Source: Geodermatophilus marinus (GTDB lineage Bacteria; Actinomycetota; Actinomycetes; Mycobacteriales; Geodermatophilaceae). Taken from it: a DNA stretch of 64,000 nt. Positions within the stretch are counted from its first letter, which is position 1, and each line of letters opens with the position of its first letter. The stretch lies in the NCBI RefSeq assembly GCF_003428645.1, contig NZ_QVQH01000001.1:372001-436000 (forward strand), written 5' to 3'. The notes below the pieces were generated by a model. That model saw only the letters and a program-made list of their open reading frames with translations. It was not told the origin of the DNA and made no database searches. Of the stretch, positions 55,254 through 64,000 are shown piece by piece. A program made the translations under genes and the position numbers.

Positions 55254-56003
55254 CTACCTCCGCGGGCCGGTGAACATCGCCTTCAGCGCACCGAGCAGGC
55301 CCAGCGCCGGGACGGCGGCGGCGAACCAGAACCCCGTGTCGACCTGCTCGAGGTCCCACCCCACGTCGTCCAGCGGGACGAGCACCCCGGCCGCCGCCAC
55401 CAGGCTGACCAGCAGGGCCAGCACCCCGAGGAAGCGGTGCGTGCGGGCCGGCAGCACCGCCAGCAGCCCGAGCACGAAGAGGACCCCGCCACCGAGGACC
55501 ACGGCGAGCGGCTGCCAGAGGCCGGTGTCGAGCAGCACCCCGAAGCCCTGCTCGAGGTCGTCGAGGCCGCGGGTGACGAGGTCCCAGCCGGACAGCTCGC
55601 TGCCGGGCAGCCAGGTCAGGAGCAGGCTCACCGCCGCCGCGATGCCGGCCAGGATCAGCAGCAGGCTGGCGAGCGAGTCCGGGCGCCGGACGGTGACCGG
55701 CTTCGTCGAGTACTCCGGCGTGGTGGGCGGCGCGCCGTACCCCGGGCCGGAGCCGTACCCCGGGCCGGAGCCGTACCCCGGGCCGGTGCCGTACCCCGGG
55801 CCGGTGCCGTACCCCGGGCCGGAGCCGTGGCCCGGGCCGGAGCCGTGGCCCGGGCCGGCCGCGTGGCCCGGGCCGGTGCCGTACCCGGTCGCGCCGGGTG
55901 GCCCCCAGCCCGGCCCGGCGTCCGTGTGCTCACCCACCGGCCGGAGGCCCGGCGTCGTGGTCTCGCGCCAGTCGGCGGGAGTGGACTGCTCGCGCTCGGT
56001 CAT
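55254..56003 (-). CDS. Gly/Pro/Tyr-rich membrane protein
   Basis: A 249-residue protein: an N-terminal tail of 115 residues with repeats of [17 protein letters not shown], then four membrane helices (about 122-245) with short loops. The tail is encoded by 18-base tandem repeats (about 55738-55880). Same architecture, mirrored, as the PYGQ protein at 49533, so they may be distant relatives or functional analogues. ATG 56003; the open frame upstream is not supported. Divergent from folD. Confidence 0.7.
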   Translation of the reverse strand: MTEREQSTPADWRETTTPGLRPVGEHTDAGPGWGPPGATGYGTGPGHAAGPGHGSGPGHGSGPGYGTGPGYGTGPGYGSGPGYGSGPGYGAPPTTPEYSTKPVTVRRPDSLASLLLILAGIAAAVSLLLTWLPGSELSGWDLVTRGLDDLEQGFGVLLDTGLWQPLAVVLGGGVLFVLGLLAVLPARTHRFLGVLALLVSLVAAAGVLVPLDDVGWDLEQVDTGFWFAAAVPALGLLGALKAMFTGPRR

Positions 56004-56098
56004 CTGCGCTCCTGGCGGGTCGGCAGCGGGGAGGCCCTGCCGTCGAGCGTAGGACCGTCGGCGGCTCCCCGGCCCGGCGTCGGGCACACTGTGCTGCC

Positions 56099-56971
56099 GT
56101 GGGCGCGACGATCCTCGACGGCAAGGCCACCGCGGCCGCCATCCGGGCCGAGCTGACCGAGCGGGTCGCGGCGCTGACCGCCGCCGGCCACCGGCCCGGC
56201 CTCGGCACGCTGCTGGTCGGCGACGACCCGGGCAGCCGGTGGTACGTCAACGCCAAGCACTCCGACTGCGCGCAGGTCGGCATCGCCAGCATCCAGCGCG
56301 AGCTGCCCGCGACCGCCACGCTCGGCGACGTCCTCGAGGTCGTCGACGAGCTCAACGCCGACCCGGCCTGCACCGGCTACATCGTCCAGCTCCCGCTGCC
56401 CGCGGGCGTCGAGGAGAGCACCGTCCTCGAGCGCATGGACCCCGCCAAGGACGCCGACGGGCTGCACCCGGTGAACCTCGGCCGGCTGGTGCTCAACGTC
56501 CCCGGCCCGCTCCCGTGCACCCCGGTCGGCATCGTCGAGCTGCTCCGCCGCTACGACGTGCCGATCGCCGGGGCGGAGGTCGTCGTCGTCGGCCGCGGCA
56601 TCACGGTGGGCCGCCCGCTCGGCCTGCTGCTCACGCGGCGCACCGAGAACGCCACCGTGACGCTCTGCCACACCGGGACGCGGGACCTGGCCGCGCACCT
56701 GCGCCGGGCCGACGTCGTCGTCGCCGCGGCCGGCGTGCCCGGCCTGGTCACGGCGGACGTCGTCCGGCCGGGGGCCGCCGTCCTGGACGTCGGGGTGAGC
56801 CGGGTCGACGGGAAGATCGCCGGGGACGTCGCGAGGGACGTCGTCGACGTCGCCGGCTTCGTGGCCCCCAACCCCGGCGGGGTCGGGCCGATGACCCGGG
56901 CGATGCTGCTGCAGAACGTCGTCCTCGCCGCCGAGCAGGCGGTCGCCGCCGAGGTCCTGACGTCCTCGTGA
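56099..56971 (+). CDS. folD: methylene-THF dehydrogenase / methenyl-THF cyclohydrolase
   Basis: A 290-residue bifunctional enzyme that makes 10-formyl-THF for purN and purH. The catalytic Lys lies in [26 protein letters not shown] and [11 protein letters not shown] form the folate site; [17 protein letters not shown] binds [21 protein letters not shown] closes the site. GTG 56099; CACACT eight bases upstream is a weak -10. Confidence 0.95.
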   Translation: MGATILDGKATAAAIRAELTERVAALTAAGHRPGLGTLLVGDDPGSRWYVNAKHSDCAQVGIASIQRELPATATLGDVLEVVDELNADPACTGYIVQLPLPAGVEESTVLERMDPAKDADGLHPVNLGRLVLNVPGPLPCTPVGIVELLRRYDVPIAGAEVVVVGRGITVGRPLGLLLTRRTENATVTLCHTGTRDLAAHLRRADVVVAAAGVPGLVTADVVRPGAAVLDVGVSRVDGKIAGDVARDVVDVAGFVAPNPGGVGPMTRAMLLQNVVLAAEQAVAAEVLTSS

Positions 56972-57011
56972 CCGGGCGCGGAGTGGGCGCGCCGGCCCGG
57001 GGTGCACGGCC

Positions 57012-57311
57012 GTGACCCGACCACCGCTGTACCGGCGGCGCCCGGTGCTGGCCGGGGTCCTCCGCCAGCTCCCGCTGTTCGCGGTGCTCCTCGTGGTGGC
57101 CGCCGGCATGGTCATGGTGGTGCTCGAGCACTGGCGGCGCGGGCTGGTCGTCCTCGGCGCGGCGCTGGCGCTGGCGGCCCTGCTGCGGTTGCTGCTGCCG
57201 GCGCGCCGCATCGGCTTCCTCGCCGTCCGCAGCCGGCCGGTCGACGTCGTCCTCATGGGCGCTGCCGGCGTGACCCTCGCCGCCGTCGCGCTGGCCATCC
57301 CGGCCGGCTGA
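57012..57311 (+). CDS. DUF3017 small membrane protein
   Basis: A 99-residue protein with three hydrophobic helices (about 17-36, 42-60, 78-97) and an arginine-rich loop. Size, topology and position between folD and mdh fit the actinobacterial DUF3017 family. No function is known. GTG 57012, 40 bases after folD, suggests co-transcription. Confidence 0.75.
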   Translation: MTRPPLYRRRPVLAGVLRQLPLFAVLLVVAAGMVMVVLEHWRRGLVVLGAALALAALLRLLLPARRIGFLAVRSRPVDVVLMGAAGVTLAAVALAIPAG

Positions 57312-57368
57312 AGGAGGGGTGGGCACCCGCGCGGGCGCCGGGCGGCGACCGGCGATAGGTTCACGCCC

Positions 57369-58322
57369 ATGGCAGAGCAGCCCCGGAACGGCAAGGTCAC
57401 CGTCGTCGGTGCCGGTTTCTACGGCTCGACCACCGCCCTGCGCCTCGCGGAGTACGACGTCTTCGAGACGGTCGTGCTCACCGACATCGTCGAGGGCAAG
57501 CCCGAGGGCCTGGCCCTCGACATGAACCAGTCGCGGCCCATCGAGGGCTTCGAGACGCAGGTCGTCGGGGTCGGCGGGGGGTCCTACGAGGGCACCGAGG
57601 GCTCGGACGTCGTGGTCATCACCGCCGGGCTGCCCCGCAAGCCGGGCATGAGCCGCATGGACCTCATCGAGACCAACGCGAAGATCGTCCGCCAGGTCGC
57701 GGAGAATATCGCGCGGACCTCGCCGGACGCCGTCGTCATCGTGGTGTCCAACCCGCTCGACGAGATGACGGCGCTGGCCCAGCTGGCCACCGGCTTCCCG
57801 AAGAACCGGGTGATGGGCCAGGCCGGCATGCTCGACACCGCCCGGTTCACCAACAACGTCGCCGAGGAGCTCGGCGTCCCGGTGGGCTCGGTGCGCACCC
57901 TGACGCTGGGCTCGCACGGCGACACGATGGTGCCGGTGCCCTCGCGCTGCACGGTCGACGGCAAGCCGCTGACCGACGTGCTGGCGGCCGACCGCATCGA
58001 GCACCTCGTCGACCGGACCCGCAACGGCGGCGCCGAGGTGGTCGCCCTGCTGAAGACGGGCTCGGCCTACTACGCCCCGTCGGCCGCCGCGGCCCGCATG
58101 GCGCGGGCCGTGATGGAGGACGCAGGCAGCGTCATGCCGGTGTGCGCCTGGGTCGACGGCGAGTACGGCATCTCCGGCGTCTACCTGGGGGTCGAGGCCG
58201 AGATCGGGCGGGAGGGCGTCCGCCGGGTGGTCGAGGGGGACCTGTCCGAGAACGAGCTGACCGGACTGCGCGAGGCCGCCGAGGCCGTGCGCGCCAAGCA
58301 GGCCGACGTAGCCGACCTCTGA
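57369..58322 (+). CDS. mdh: malate dehydrogenase (LDH-like family)
   Basis: The 317-residue NAD-dependent enzyme: VTVVGAGFYGSTTALRLAE dinucleotide fold, TAGLPRKPGMSRMDLIETN (active-site Arg loop), VSNPLDEMTALA, and LGSHGDTMVPVPS with the catalytic His. Arg rather than Gln in the mobile loop fits malate over lactate. ATG 57369 lies seven bases after a TAGGTT box (57356-57361), a probable leaderless start. It is followed by the nested palindrome and then icd. Confidence 0.95.
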   Translation: MAEQPRNGKVTVVGAGFYGSTTALRLAEYDVFETVVLTDIVEGKPEGLALDMNQSRPIEGFETQVVGVGGGSYEGTEGSDVVVITAGLPRKPGMSRMDLIETNAKIVRQVAENIARTSPDAVVIVVSNPLDEMTALAQLATGFPKNRVMGQAGMLDTARFTNNVAEELGVPVGSVRTLTLGSHGDTMVPVPSRCTVDGKPLTDVLAADRIEHLVDRTRNGGAEVVALLKTGSAYYAPSAAAARMARAVMEDAGSVMPVCAWVDGEYGISGVYLGVEAEIGREGVRRVVEGDLSENELTGLREAAEAVRAKQADVADL

Positions 58323-58326
58323 AGAA

Positions 58327-58430
58327 GGACCCCGCTGCCCCCACCGTGGAAGGACCCCGTCCTCCTCACCCTTCGCAAGCCCGGGGTGGGACCCGGGACG
58401 GGGCCGGGGGCGGGACCCTGCAGCGGGGCC
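58327..58430 (+). repeat. nested stop-proximal palindromes between mdh and icd
   Basis: An outer copy with arms GGACCCCGCTGC (58327-58338) and GCAGCGGGGCC (58420-58430) contains a complete second copy in its loop, with arms GGACCCCGTCC (58352-58362) and GGACGGGGCC (58396-58405) and its own GGAAGG leader. The outer arms are of the guaA type, the inner arms of the corC type. The whole begins four bases after the mdh stop and ends 21 bases before the icd start. Confidence 0.9.
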
Positions 58431-58451
58431 ACGAGAGCACAAGGAGAACGC

Positions 58452-59666
58452 GTGAGCAAGATCAAGGTCGAGGGCACCGTCGTCGAGCTCGACGGCGACG
58501 AGATGACCCGGATCATCTGGCAGTTCATCAAGGACCAGCTGATCCTCCCGTACCTCGACGTCAACCTCGAGTACTACGACCTGGGCATCGAGAAGCGCGA
58601 CGAGACCGACGACCAGATCACCGTCGACGCCGCGAACGCGATCAAGCAGCACGGCGTCGGCGTCAAGTGCGCGACGATCACCCCCGACGAGGCGCGGGTC
58701 GAGGAGTTCGGGCTCAAGCGGATGTACCGCTCGCCCAACGGGACGATCCGCAACATCCTCGGCGGGGTCATCTTCCGCGAGCCGATCATCATGTCCAACG
58801 TCCCGCGGCTGGTGCCCGGCTGGACGCAGCCGATCGTCGTCGGCCGCCACGCCTTCGGCGACCAGTACCGCGCCACCGACTTCCGGTTCCCCGGCGAGGG
58901 CACGCTGACGGTGACCTTCACGCCGAAGGACGGCTCGGCGCCCATCGAGCACGAGGTGTTCCAGTCGCCCGGCGCCGGCGTCGCCCTGGCGATGTACAAC
59001 CTCGACGAGTCGATCCGCGACTTCGCCCGGGCCTCGATGAACTACGGCCTGCAGCGCGGCTACCCGGTCTACCTGTCGACCAAGAACACGATCCTCAAGG
59101 CCTACGACGGCCGGTTCAAGGACCTCTTCCAGGAGGTCTTCGACGCCGAGTTCAAGGCCGAGTTCGACGAGGCCGGCATCACCTACGAGCACCGGCTGAT
59201 CGACGACATGGTCGCGGCGTCCCTCAAGTGGGAGGGCGGCTACGTCTGGGCCTGCAAGAACTACGACGGCGACGTGCAGTCCGACACCGTGGCGCAGGGC
59301 TTCGGCTCGCTGGGCCTGATGACCTCGGTGCTGATGAGCCCCGACGGCCGCACCGTCGAGGCCGAGGCCGCCCACGGCACGGTCACCCGCCACTTCCGCC
59401 AGCACCAGCGGGGCGAGGCCACCTCGACCAACCCGATCGCCTCGATCTTCGCCTGGACCCGGGGCCTGGCCCACCGCGGCAAGCTGGACGGCACCCCCGA
59501 GGTGACCCGGTTCGCCGAGACGCTGGAGAAGGTCTGCGTCGACACCGTCGAGGGCGGTCAGATGACCAAGGACCTCGCGCTGCTGATCAGCAAGGAGCAG
59601 CCGTGGCTGAACACCCAGGACTTCCTGGCGGCCATCGACGGCAACCTGCAGAAGGCCATGGCCTGA
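58452..59666 (+). CDS. icd: NADP-dependent isocitrate dehydrogenase
   Basis: A 404-residue enzyme of the dimeric, eukaryote-like class: [53 protein letters not shown] (isocitrate site), [13 protein letters not shown], and [28 protein letters not shown]. It oxidises isocitrate to 2-oxoglutarate in the TCA cycle. GTG 58452 follows AAGGAGAA. A strong terminator lies downstream. Confidence 0.96.
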   Translation: MSKIKVEGTVVELDGDEMTRIIWQFIKDQLILPYLDVNLEYYDLGIEKRDETDDQITVDAANAIKQHGVGVKCATITPDEARVEEFGLKRMYRSPNGTIRNILGGVIFREPIIMSNVPRLVPGWTQPIVVGRHAFGDQYRATDFRFPGEGTLTVTFTPKDGSAPIEHEVFQSPGAGVALAMYNLDESIRDFARASMNYGLQRGYPVYLSTKNTILKAYDGRFKDLFQEVFDAEFKAEFDEAGITYEHRLIDDMVAASLKWEGGYVWACKNYDGDVQSDTVAQGFGSLGLMTSVLMSPDGRTVEAEAAHGTVTRHFRQHQRGEATSTNPIASIFAWTRGLAHRGKLDGTPEVTRFAETLEKVCVDTVEGGQMTKDLALLISKEQPWLNTQDFLAAIDGNLQKAMA

Positions 59667-59701
59667 CCTGGTCGGCCTGAGCGCCGCCTGGAACCGCGTC
59701 C

Positions 59702-59735
59702 ACGGGCCCCCGACCCCACCGGGTCGGGGGCCCGT
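59702..59735. terminator. bidirectional terminator between icd and the CAP-domain gene
   Basis: A perfect 15-base stem, ACGGGCCCCCGACCC with GGGTCGGGGGCCCGT, and a CACC loop, 36 bases after the icd stop in a convergent gap. Confidence 0.88.
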
Positions 59736-59815
59736 CGACGTGTGCGGCCCTGCCCCCCGGTGCTGCACGTGCGGGGAGAGGGGCGGACGGTCGTCGCGAC
59801 CGGCGGCCCCCGGCG

Positions 59816-60718
59816 TCAGGCGCCGAAGAGCTGCGTCCACCACGGGCCGCCCGGGCCCTCGGCCACCCCCACGCCCATCGTGCGCAGGTCGCAGTCGAGG
59901 ATGTTGGCCCGGTGGCCCTCGCTGCCCAGCCAGGCCGTCACCACGGCCTGCGCGTCGGGCTGCCCGTAGGCGATGTTCTCCGCCCGCGCGGTGTCGATGC
60001 CGGCCGTCTCGGCGCGGTCGAACGGGTCGAGGCCGTCGGGGTCGGTGTGCGAGAAGTAGTCCCGGTCGCGCATGTCCGCGCTGTGGGCGCGCGCGACGGC
60101 GGCCAGCCCTTCGTCGGCGGCCAGCGCACCGCAACCGGCCTCGGCCCGGGCCGCGTTGACCAGGGTCAGCACCTCGTCCTCCGCGGCCGGGTCGGCGGGC
60201 AGCGCCGCCGCGACGGGCGCCTCGGCGCCGGACCCCGGGTCGCCGCCGGGGACCGGCCTGCCGGCACCGCCGGCCGGCGCCGCGGGCGGCGCCGGCTCGT
60301 CGGTCCCGGGCGTCGCCGGGGCGCCGGCGGGGTCGGCGGGGTCGGCGCTGCCGGGGGCGGACGGCGTCGCCCCGGCGGGGGGTGCGACCGGCTCGGCCCC
60401 CCCTGCCGCCGCCGGCGGCTCCGCCGGCGCCGCTGCCCCGCCGGCGGGCGCCTCGACCACCGCCCCGGCGCCCGGGATGCCGTCGACACCCATCCGGACC
60501 GGGCCGGTGCTCGCCCCGGGGTCGTGCACGCCCGGCGCGGTGGAGGTGGCGGCGGTGGCGTCCAGGCCCACGACCCGGGAGACGGCCGGCACCCCGACCG
60601 CCACCGCACCGCTCAGGACGACGCCGACGAACAGCGGCAGGACGACACGGCGGGCCCGGAGCGCGCGGCGGAGGGCCGAGGGGATGCGGGACGGGGGGCC
60701 TGCCGGCATGTGGTGCAC
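59816..60718 (-). CDS. CAP-domain (SCP/PR1-like) exported protein
   Basis: A 300-residue protein with a basic N-terminus, one hydrophobic signal-anchor helix (about 25-48), a long Ala/Pro-rich linker (about 55-175) and a C-terminal CAP domain: LTLVNAARAEAGCGALAADEGLAAVARAHSADMRDRDYFSHTDPDG, AENIAYG, WLGSEGHRANILDCDLRTMGVGVA. The two His of the CAP cleft are present. Actinobacterial CAP proteins are surface or secreted, with unclear roles. GTG 60718 or ATG 60709 may be the start. Confidence 0.85.
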   Translation of the reverse strand: MHHMPAGPPSRIPSALRRALRARRVVLPLFVGVVLSGAVAVGVPAVSRVVGLDATAATSTAPGVHDPGASTGPVRMGVDGIPGAGAVVEAPAGGAAAPAEPPAAAGGAEPVAPPAGATPSAPGSADPADPAGAPATPGTDEPAPPAAPAGGAGRPVPGGDPGSGAEAPVAAALPADPAAEDEVLTLVNAARAEAGCGALAADEGLAAVARAHSADMRDRDYFSHTDPDGLDPFDRAETAGIDTARAENIAYGQPDAQAVVTAWLGSEGHRANILDCDLRTMGVGVAEGPGGPWWTQLFGA

Positions 60719-60923
60719 GAGGGGTCCTCACGTGGTGCTGGACTCGGGGGCGGAACCTTGGCAAGACTAGCCGTAGGCAAGCGATCACGCACAGTCAGAT
60801 ATGCGCGGCTTCACATCCCCTCGGCTCCACCCGGACGGGGGCCGTGTCCGCTGTCGGGCCGGGGCCGCGGCAGGCAGCATGGTCGGCGTCCGCTGACCGC
60901 CCACACCGAGGAGCGCGCCGCCG

Positions 60924-62237
60924 GTGAGCGACGTCTGGCTCAACATCGTCATGGTCGTGGTCTTCGTGCTGGTCGGCGGTGCCTTCGCCGGTGCGGAGAT
61001 CGCCCTGGTCAGCCTGCGCGAGTCGCAGGTCCGTGCCATGTCCGACCGCGGCCGGCGCGGGCGGACCGTGGCCCGCCTCCTGGAGGACCCCAACCGGTTC
61101 CTCGCCGCGGTGCAGGTCGGTGTCACCCTCGCCGGCTTCTTCTCCGCGGCCTTCGGCGCGAGCACGCTCTCCGAGCCGCTGGCCGACGGGCTGACCGAGC
61201 TCGGCCTCGGCAGCGGGTTCGCGGGCACCCTCGCCTTCGTGCTGGTCACCCTCGCGATCAGCTACCTCTCGCTCGTCGTCGGCGAGCTCGTGCCCAAGCG
61301 GCTCGCCCTGCAGCGGGCGGAGGGCTTCTCCCTGCTCGTCGGCTCCCCGCTCAACGCCATCGCGACCCTGTTCCGCCCGGTCATCTGGCTGCTGTCGGTG
61401 TCGACCAACGCGCTCGTCCGGCTGCTCGGCGGTGACCCGCGCGCCAGCGGGGAGGCGATCAGCCAGGAGGAGCTGCGGGACCTGGTGGCCGCCCACGAGT
61501 CCCTGAGCAGCGACGAGCGCCGGCTCATCGACGAGGTCTTCCGCGCCGGCGACCGGGAGGTCCGCGAGGTGATGACCCCGCGCACGGAGGTGGACTTCCT
61601 CGAGGCCTCGACCACCGTCAGCCGGGCGGCCAAGCAGGTGCACGACTCGAGCCACTCCCGCTACCCGGTGGTGGGGCGGGACGAGGACGACGTCGTCGGC
61701 TTCGTGCACGTGCGGGACCTGTTCCTGCCCAACCACCCGGCCGGCCGGGCGGCCACGGTGGGGGACCTGACCCGCGAGGTGAAGCGGCTGCCGGGCACCG
61801 CCGGCGTCCTCACCGCCCTGTCGGAGATGCGGCGGGAGAACCACCACCTGGCCATCGTGGTCGACGAGTACGGCGGCACCGACGGCATCGTCACGCTCGA
61901 GGACCTCATCGAGGAGGTCATCGGGGAGATCTACGACGAGTACGACGAGGACGTCGCGGCCGAGCCCGAGACGGCCCCCGGCGGCCCCCAGGAGGTCGAC
62001 GGGCTGCTCAACCTGGAGGACTTCCGCGAGGCCACCGGCCTGCACCTGCCCGAGGGCCCCTACGAGACCGTCGCCGGCTACGTGCTCGCCGAGCTGGGCC
62101 GGCTGCCCGAGCCCGGCGACCACGTCGAGGTCGAGGGCCGCGCGGTGACGGTCCTGGAGCTCGACGGACGGCGGATCGCCCGCCTCTCGGTGGACCGGGT
62201 CCCCCAGCCGGCGCCGGCCGAACCGCCGGAGGCCTAG
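60924..62237 (+). CDS. CorC/HlyC-type membrane protein (CNNM/DUF21 with CBS pair)
   Basis: A 437-residue protein: DUF21 membrane domain with three to four helices (about 5-200: FVLVGGAFAGAEIALVSLRESQV, VGELVPKRLALQRAE), a CBS pair (about 215-335: VMTPRTEVDFLEAS, VVDEYGGTDGIVTLEDLIEEVIGEI) and the CorC_HlyC domain (about 350-430). CNNM-family proteins transport or sense Mg2+; the older name hemolysin is misleading. GTG 60924 follows GAGGAG. Confidence 0.9.
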   Translation: MSDVWLNIVMVVVFVLVGGAFAGAEIALVSLRESQVRAMSDRGRRGRTVARLLEDPNRFLAAVQVGVTLAGFFSAAFGASTLSEPLADGLTELGLGSGFAGTLAFVLVTLAISYLSLVVGELVPKRLALQRAEGFSLLVGSPLNAIATLFRPVIWLLSVSTNALVRLLGGDPRASGEAISQEELRDLVAAHESLSSDERRLIDEVFRAGDREVREVMTPRTEVDFLEASTTVSRAAKQVHDSSHSRYPVVGRDEDDVVGFVHVRDLFLPNHPAGRAATVGDLTREVKRLPGTAGVLTALSEMRRENHHLAIVVDEYGGTDGIVTLEDLIEEVIGEIYDEYDEDVAAEPETAPGGPQEVDGLLNLEDFREATGLHLPEGPYETVAGYVLAELGRLPEPGDHVEVEGRAVTVLELDGRRIARLSVDRVPQPAPAEPPEA

Positions 62238-62242
62238 CGGAA

Positions 62243-62296
62243 GGACCCCGTCCTCCCCACCCCTCGCAGGCTCGGGGCGGGGCCCGGGACGGGGCC
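62243..62296 (+). repeat. stop-proximal palindrome after the CorC-type gene
   Basis: Arms GGACCCCGTCC (62243-62253) and GGACGGGGCC (62287-62296); inner stem CCCCaCCCC / GGGGcGGGG; loop CTCGCAGGCTCG. It begins five bases after the stop, with the GGAAGG leader. It lies in the convergent gap to galE and could end both transcripts. Confidence 0.9.
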
Positions 62297-62310
62297 GCGG
62301 AAGGGCCGGC

Positions 62311-63267
62311 TCAGGCTCGCTTCCGCGCGGTCTCCCAGGCGTCGCGGACGATCCCGGTCAGGTCGGTGTGCCGCGGCGCCCAGCCCAGGTCGGCGCGGAT
62401 CCGGTCGCTGGAGGCCACCAGCTGCGCCGGGTCACCGGCCCGCCGCTCGCCGACGACGACCGGGATCGGGTGCCCGGTCACCTCGCGCGCGGCGTCGACC
62501 ACCTGCTGCACCGAGAAGCCGGTGCCGTTGCCCAGGTTGTAGACGCGGTGCTCGCCGGGCTGCGGGGCGTCCAGCGCCAGCAGGTGGGCCTCGGCGAGGT
62601 CGGCGACGTGGATGTAGTCGCGGATGCAGGTGCCGTCGGGGGTCGGGTAGTCCTCGCCGTAGACGGTCATCGCCTCGCGGGTGCCGGCGGCGACCTGCAG
62701 GGCGATCGGGATGAGGTGGGTCTCGGTCGTGTGCCGCTCACCCAGGCCGTGGGCCGCCCCGGCCACGTTGAAGTAGCGCAGGCTGACCGCGGCGAAGTCG
62801 TGCGCGGTCGCGTAGGAGGTGAGCATCGCGTCGACGGCGAGCTTCGTGGCGCCGTAGGTGTTGGTCGGCCGGGTCGGCGCGTCCTCGGGGATCGGCACCT
62901 GCTCGGGCTCGCCGTAGGTGGCCGCGGTCGAGGAGAACACGATGCGCCGGCAGTCGACGGCCCGCATCGCCTCGAGCAGCGCCAGCGTGCCGGCGACGTT
63001 GGTGTCCCAGTAGATCTCCGGGCGGACCTGCGACTCGCCGACCAGGCTCTTGGCCGCGAAGTGCAGCACCGCCTCCGGGCGGACGTCGGCCAGCACGGGG
63101 CCCGAGTCGTGCAGCGAGGCCTGCACGAGGGTGGCGCCGGCGGGCACCGCGTCGGCGTGGCCGGTGGACAGGTCGTCGAGCACGGTCACCTCGTGCCCGC
63201 CTTCGAGCAGGGCGGCGGTGACTACGCTGCCGATGTAGCCGGCCCCACCGGCGACGAGAACGCGCAT
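62311..63267 (-). CDS. galE: UDP-glucose 4-epimerase
   Basis: A 318-residue extended short-chain dehydrogenase: [19 protein letters not shown] site, [24 protein letters not shown] (Ser) and [12 protein letters not shown] (Tyr-x3-Lys), then [14 protein letters not shown] and [18 protein letters not shown]. It interconverts UDP-glucose and UDP-galactose, a donor for surface glycans. ATG 63267 lies seven bases after TAGGGT (63275-63280), so the transcript is probably leaderless. Confidence 0.93.
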   Translation of the reverse strand: MRVLVAGGAGYIGSVVTAALLEGGHEVTVLDDLSTGHADAVPAGATLVQASLHDSGPVLADVRPEAVLHFAAKSLVGESQVRPEIYWDTNVAGTLALLEAMRAVDCRRIVFSSTAATYGEPEQVPIPEDAPTRPTNTYGATKLAVDAMLTSYATAHDFAAVSLRYFNVAGAAHGLGERHTTETHLIPIALQVAAGTREAMTVYGEDYPTPDGTCIRDYIHVADLAEAHLLALDAPQPGEHRVYNLGNGTGFSVQQVVDAAREVTGHPIPVVVGERRAGDPAQLVASSDRIRADLGWAPRHTDLTGIVRDAWETARKRA

Positions 63268-63341
63268 GACGCCCACCCTAGGAGGGGGCGCGGGCACCGG
63301 CGTCCCGCGATCGGGCGAGATGCGGTCAGGAGGCAGAACAC

Positions 63342-64000
63342 GTGGTCAGCGCACGTCCGGCGATCGAGCAACTACCGGCCTACCGGCCCGGTCGCAACCC
63401 CGCGGACCTCGCCCGCGAGATCGGCGTCCCCCGCGCGGTCAAGCTCGCCAGCAACGAGGTGGCCTTCCCCCCGCTGCCCGCCGTGGTCGAGGCGCTCGCG
63501 GCGACGGCGGCGGAGACCAACCGCTACCCGGACAACGGCGCCGTCGTCCTCACCGGTGCGCTCGCGGAGCGCTACGGCGTCGACCCGGCGCAGGTCGTGA
63601 CCGGCTGCGGGGCGGTCATGCTGTGCCAGCAGCTGGCCCAGTCGTTCAACGACCCGGGCACCAGCATCGCCTTCGCCTGGCGGTCGTTCGAGATGTACCC
63701 GCTGCTGGCCCGGGTGGCCGGCGCGCGGGCGGTCCAGGTGCCGCTGGTGCCGGGCCGCCCCGGGGGACCGGCCGACACCCACGACCTCGAGGGGCTGGCC
63801 GCGGCGGTCGACGACACCACCCGCGTGGTGTTCGTCTGCAACCCGAACAACCCGACCGGGACGGCGGTGCGGCGGGCGGAGCTGGAGGGCTTCCTGGACG
63901 CCGTCCCCGGGACCGCGCTCGTCGTCCTGGACGAGGCCTACCGGGAGTTCGTCACCGACCCCGACGTCCCCGACGGCATGGAGCTCCTGCGCGGGCGGCC
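63342..64000 (+). CDS. HisC-like pyridoxal-phosphate aminotransferase, 5' part
   Basis: The gene runs off the window; about 219 residues are visible. PAYRPGRNP and [16 protein letters not shown] open a class I/II aminotransferase, [18 protein letters not shown] follows, [11 protein letters not shown] contacts the cofactor ring and [10 protein letters not shown] supplies the Asp and Tyr; the cofactor Lys lies beyond the end. It is a histidinol-phosphate or aromatic aminotransferase (HisC/Pat); the two cannot be separated. GTG 63342 follows AGGAGG. Confidence 0.85.
   Translation, partial: MVSARPAIEQLPAYRPGRNPADLAREIGVPRAVKLASNEVAFPPLPAVVEALAATAAETNRYPDNGAVVLTGALAERYGVDPAQVVTGCGAVMLCQQLAQSFNDPGTSIAFAWRSFEMYPLLARVAGARAVQVPLVPGRPGGPADTHDLEGLAAAVDDTTRVVFVCNPNNPTGTAVRRAELEGFLDAVPGTALVVLDEAYREFVTDPDVPDGMELLRGR

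Noticed and set aside
56748-60788. Open frame of over 1300 codons on the minus strand
   Set aside because: It lies antisense to folD, mdh and icd, all of which are clear genes; no domain is seen.

Overview
The window is very GC-rich, has many GTG starts and short intergenic gaps, and carries WhiB, BldM, DUF5319, GuaB3 and PerM-type genes. Together these point to a high-GC actinobacterium. The gene orders and the style of the intergenic repeats suggest the Geodermatophilaceae (Blastococcus, Geodermatophilus, Modestobacter), but that family-level placement is inference. No rRNA, tRNA or CRISPR array was seen.

Layout. 1-16943 is the conserved actinobacterial gro-whi-gua block: the end of tsaD, a THUMP-like methyltransferase, CIRCE-groES-groEL1, a frameshifted marR, whiD/whiB3, bldM, DUF5319, guaB, guaB3 and guaA. 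In Mycobacterium and Streptomyces sigD lies between bldM and guaB. Here that place holds an inserted tripartite tricarboxylate transporter plus CoA-transferase operon (6666-12192) with a good Crp-type site in front. 17151-22941 holds a WYL regulator with a divergent hydrolase, a cation/Ca exchanger, and a PspC-type envelope-stress module (PspC protein, PspC-histidine kinase, LuxR response regulator).

23095-39402 is a cell-surface polymer locus of teichoic-acid type. It has glycosyltransferases, three CDP-glycerol/ribitol phosphotransferase-like proteins (one fused to a GT2 domain), an ABC-2 exporter, an acyltransferase, a CDP-alcohol phosphotransferase and a Bcs1-like cytidylyltransferase/reductase predicted to make CDP-ribitol. 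A decayed transposase lies in the middle, where gene direction flips. 39506-40794 holds two small accessory genes.

40804-59666 is a second conserved block (compare M. tuberculosis Rv0948c-Rv0957): chorismate mutase, pcrA/uvrD1, M23 peptidase, sucC, sucD, a PYGQ-rich membrane protein, a PerM-like protein, purN and purH, followed by folD, DUF3017, mdh and icd. The rest holds a CAP-domain protein, a CorC-type protein, galE and a 5' fragment of a hisC-like aminotransferase. De novo purine synthesis (purN, purH, guaB, guaA, folD) and TCA enzymes (sucCD, mdh, icd) dominate the housekeeping part.

The main non-coding results are: (1) a family of large palindromes with covarying stems, lying 1-6 nt after stop codons of seven genes on both strands, once nested within itself and three times expanded into tandem half-palindromes; (2) a probable transcription attenuator in front of chorismate mutase, with a 20-codon leader peptide containing Phe-Tyr-Tyr; (3) a 20-codon, apparently leaderless ORF overlapping the pcrA start; and (4) many TANNNT boxes 6-9 nt before start codons, suggesting widespread leaderless transcription.
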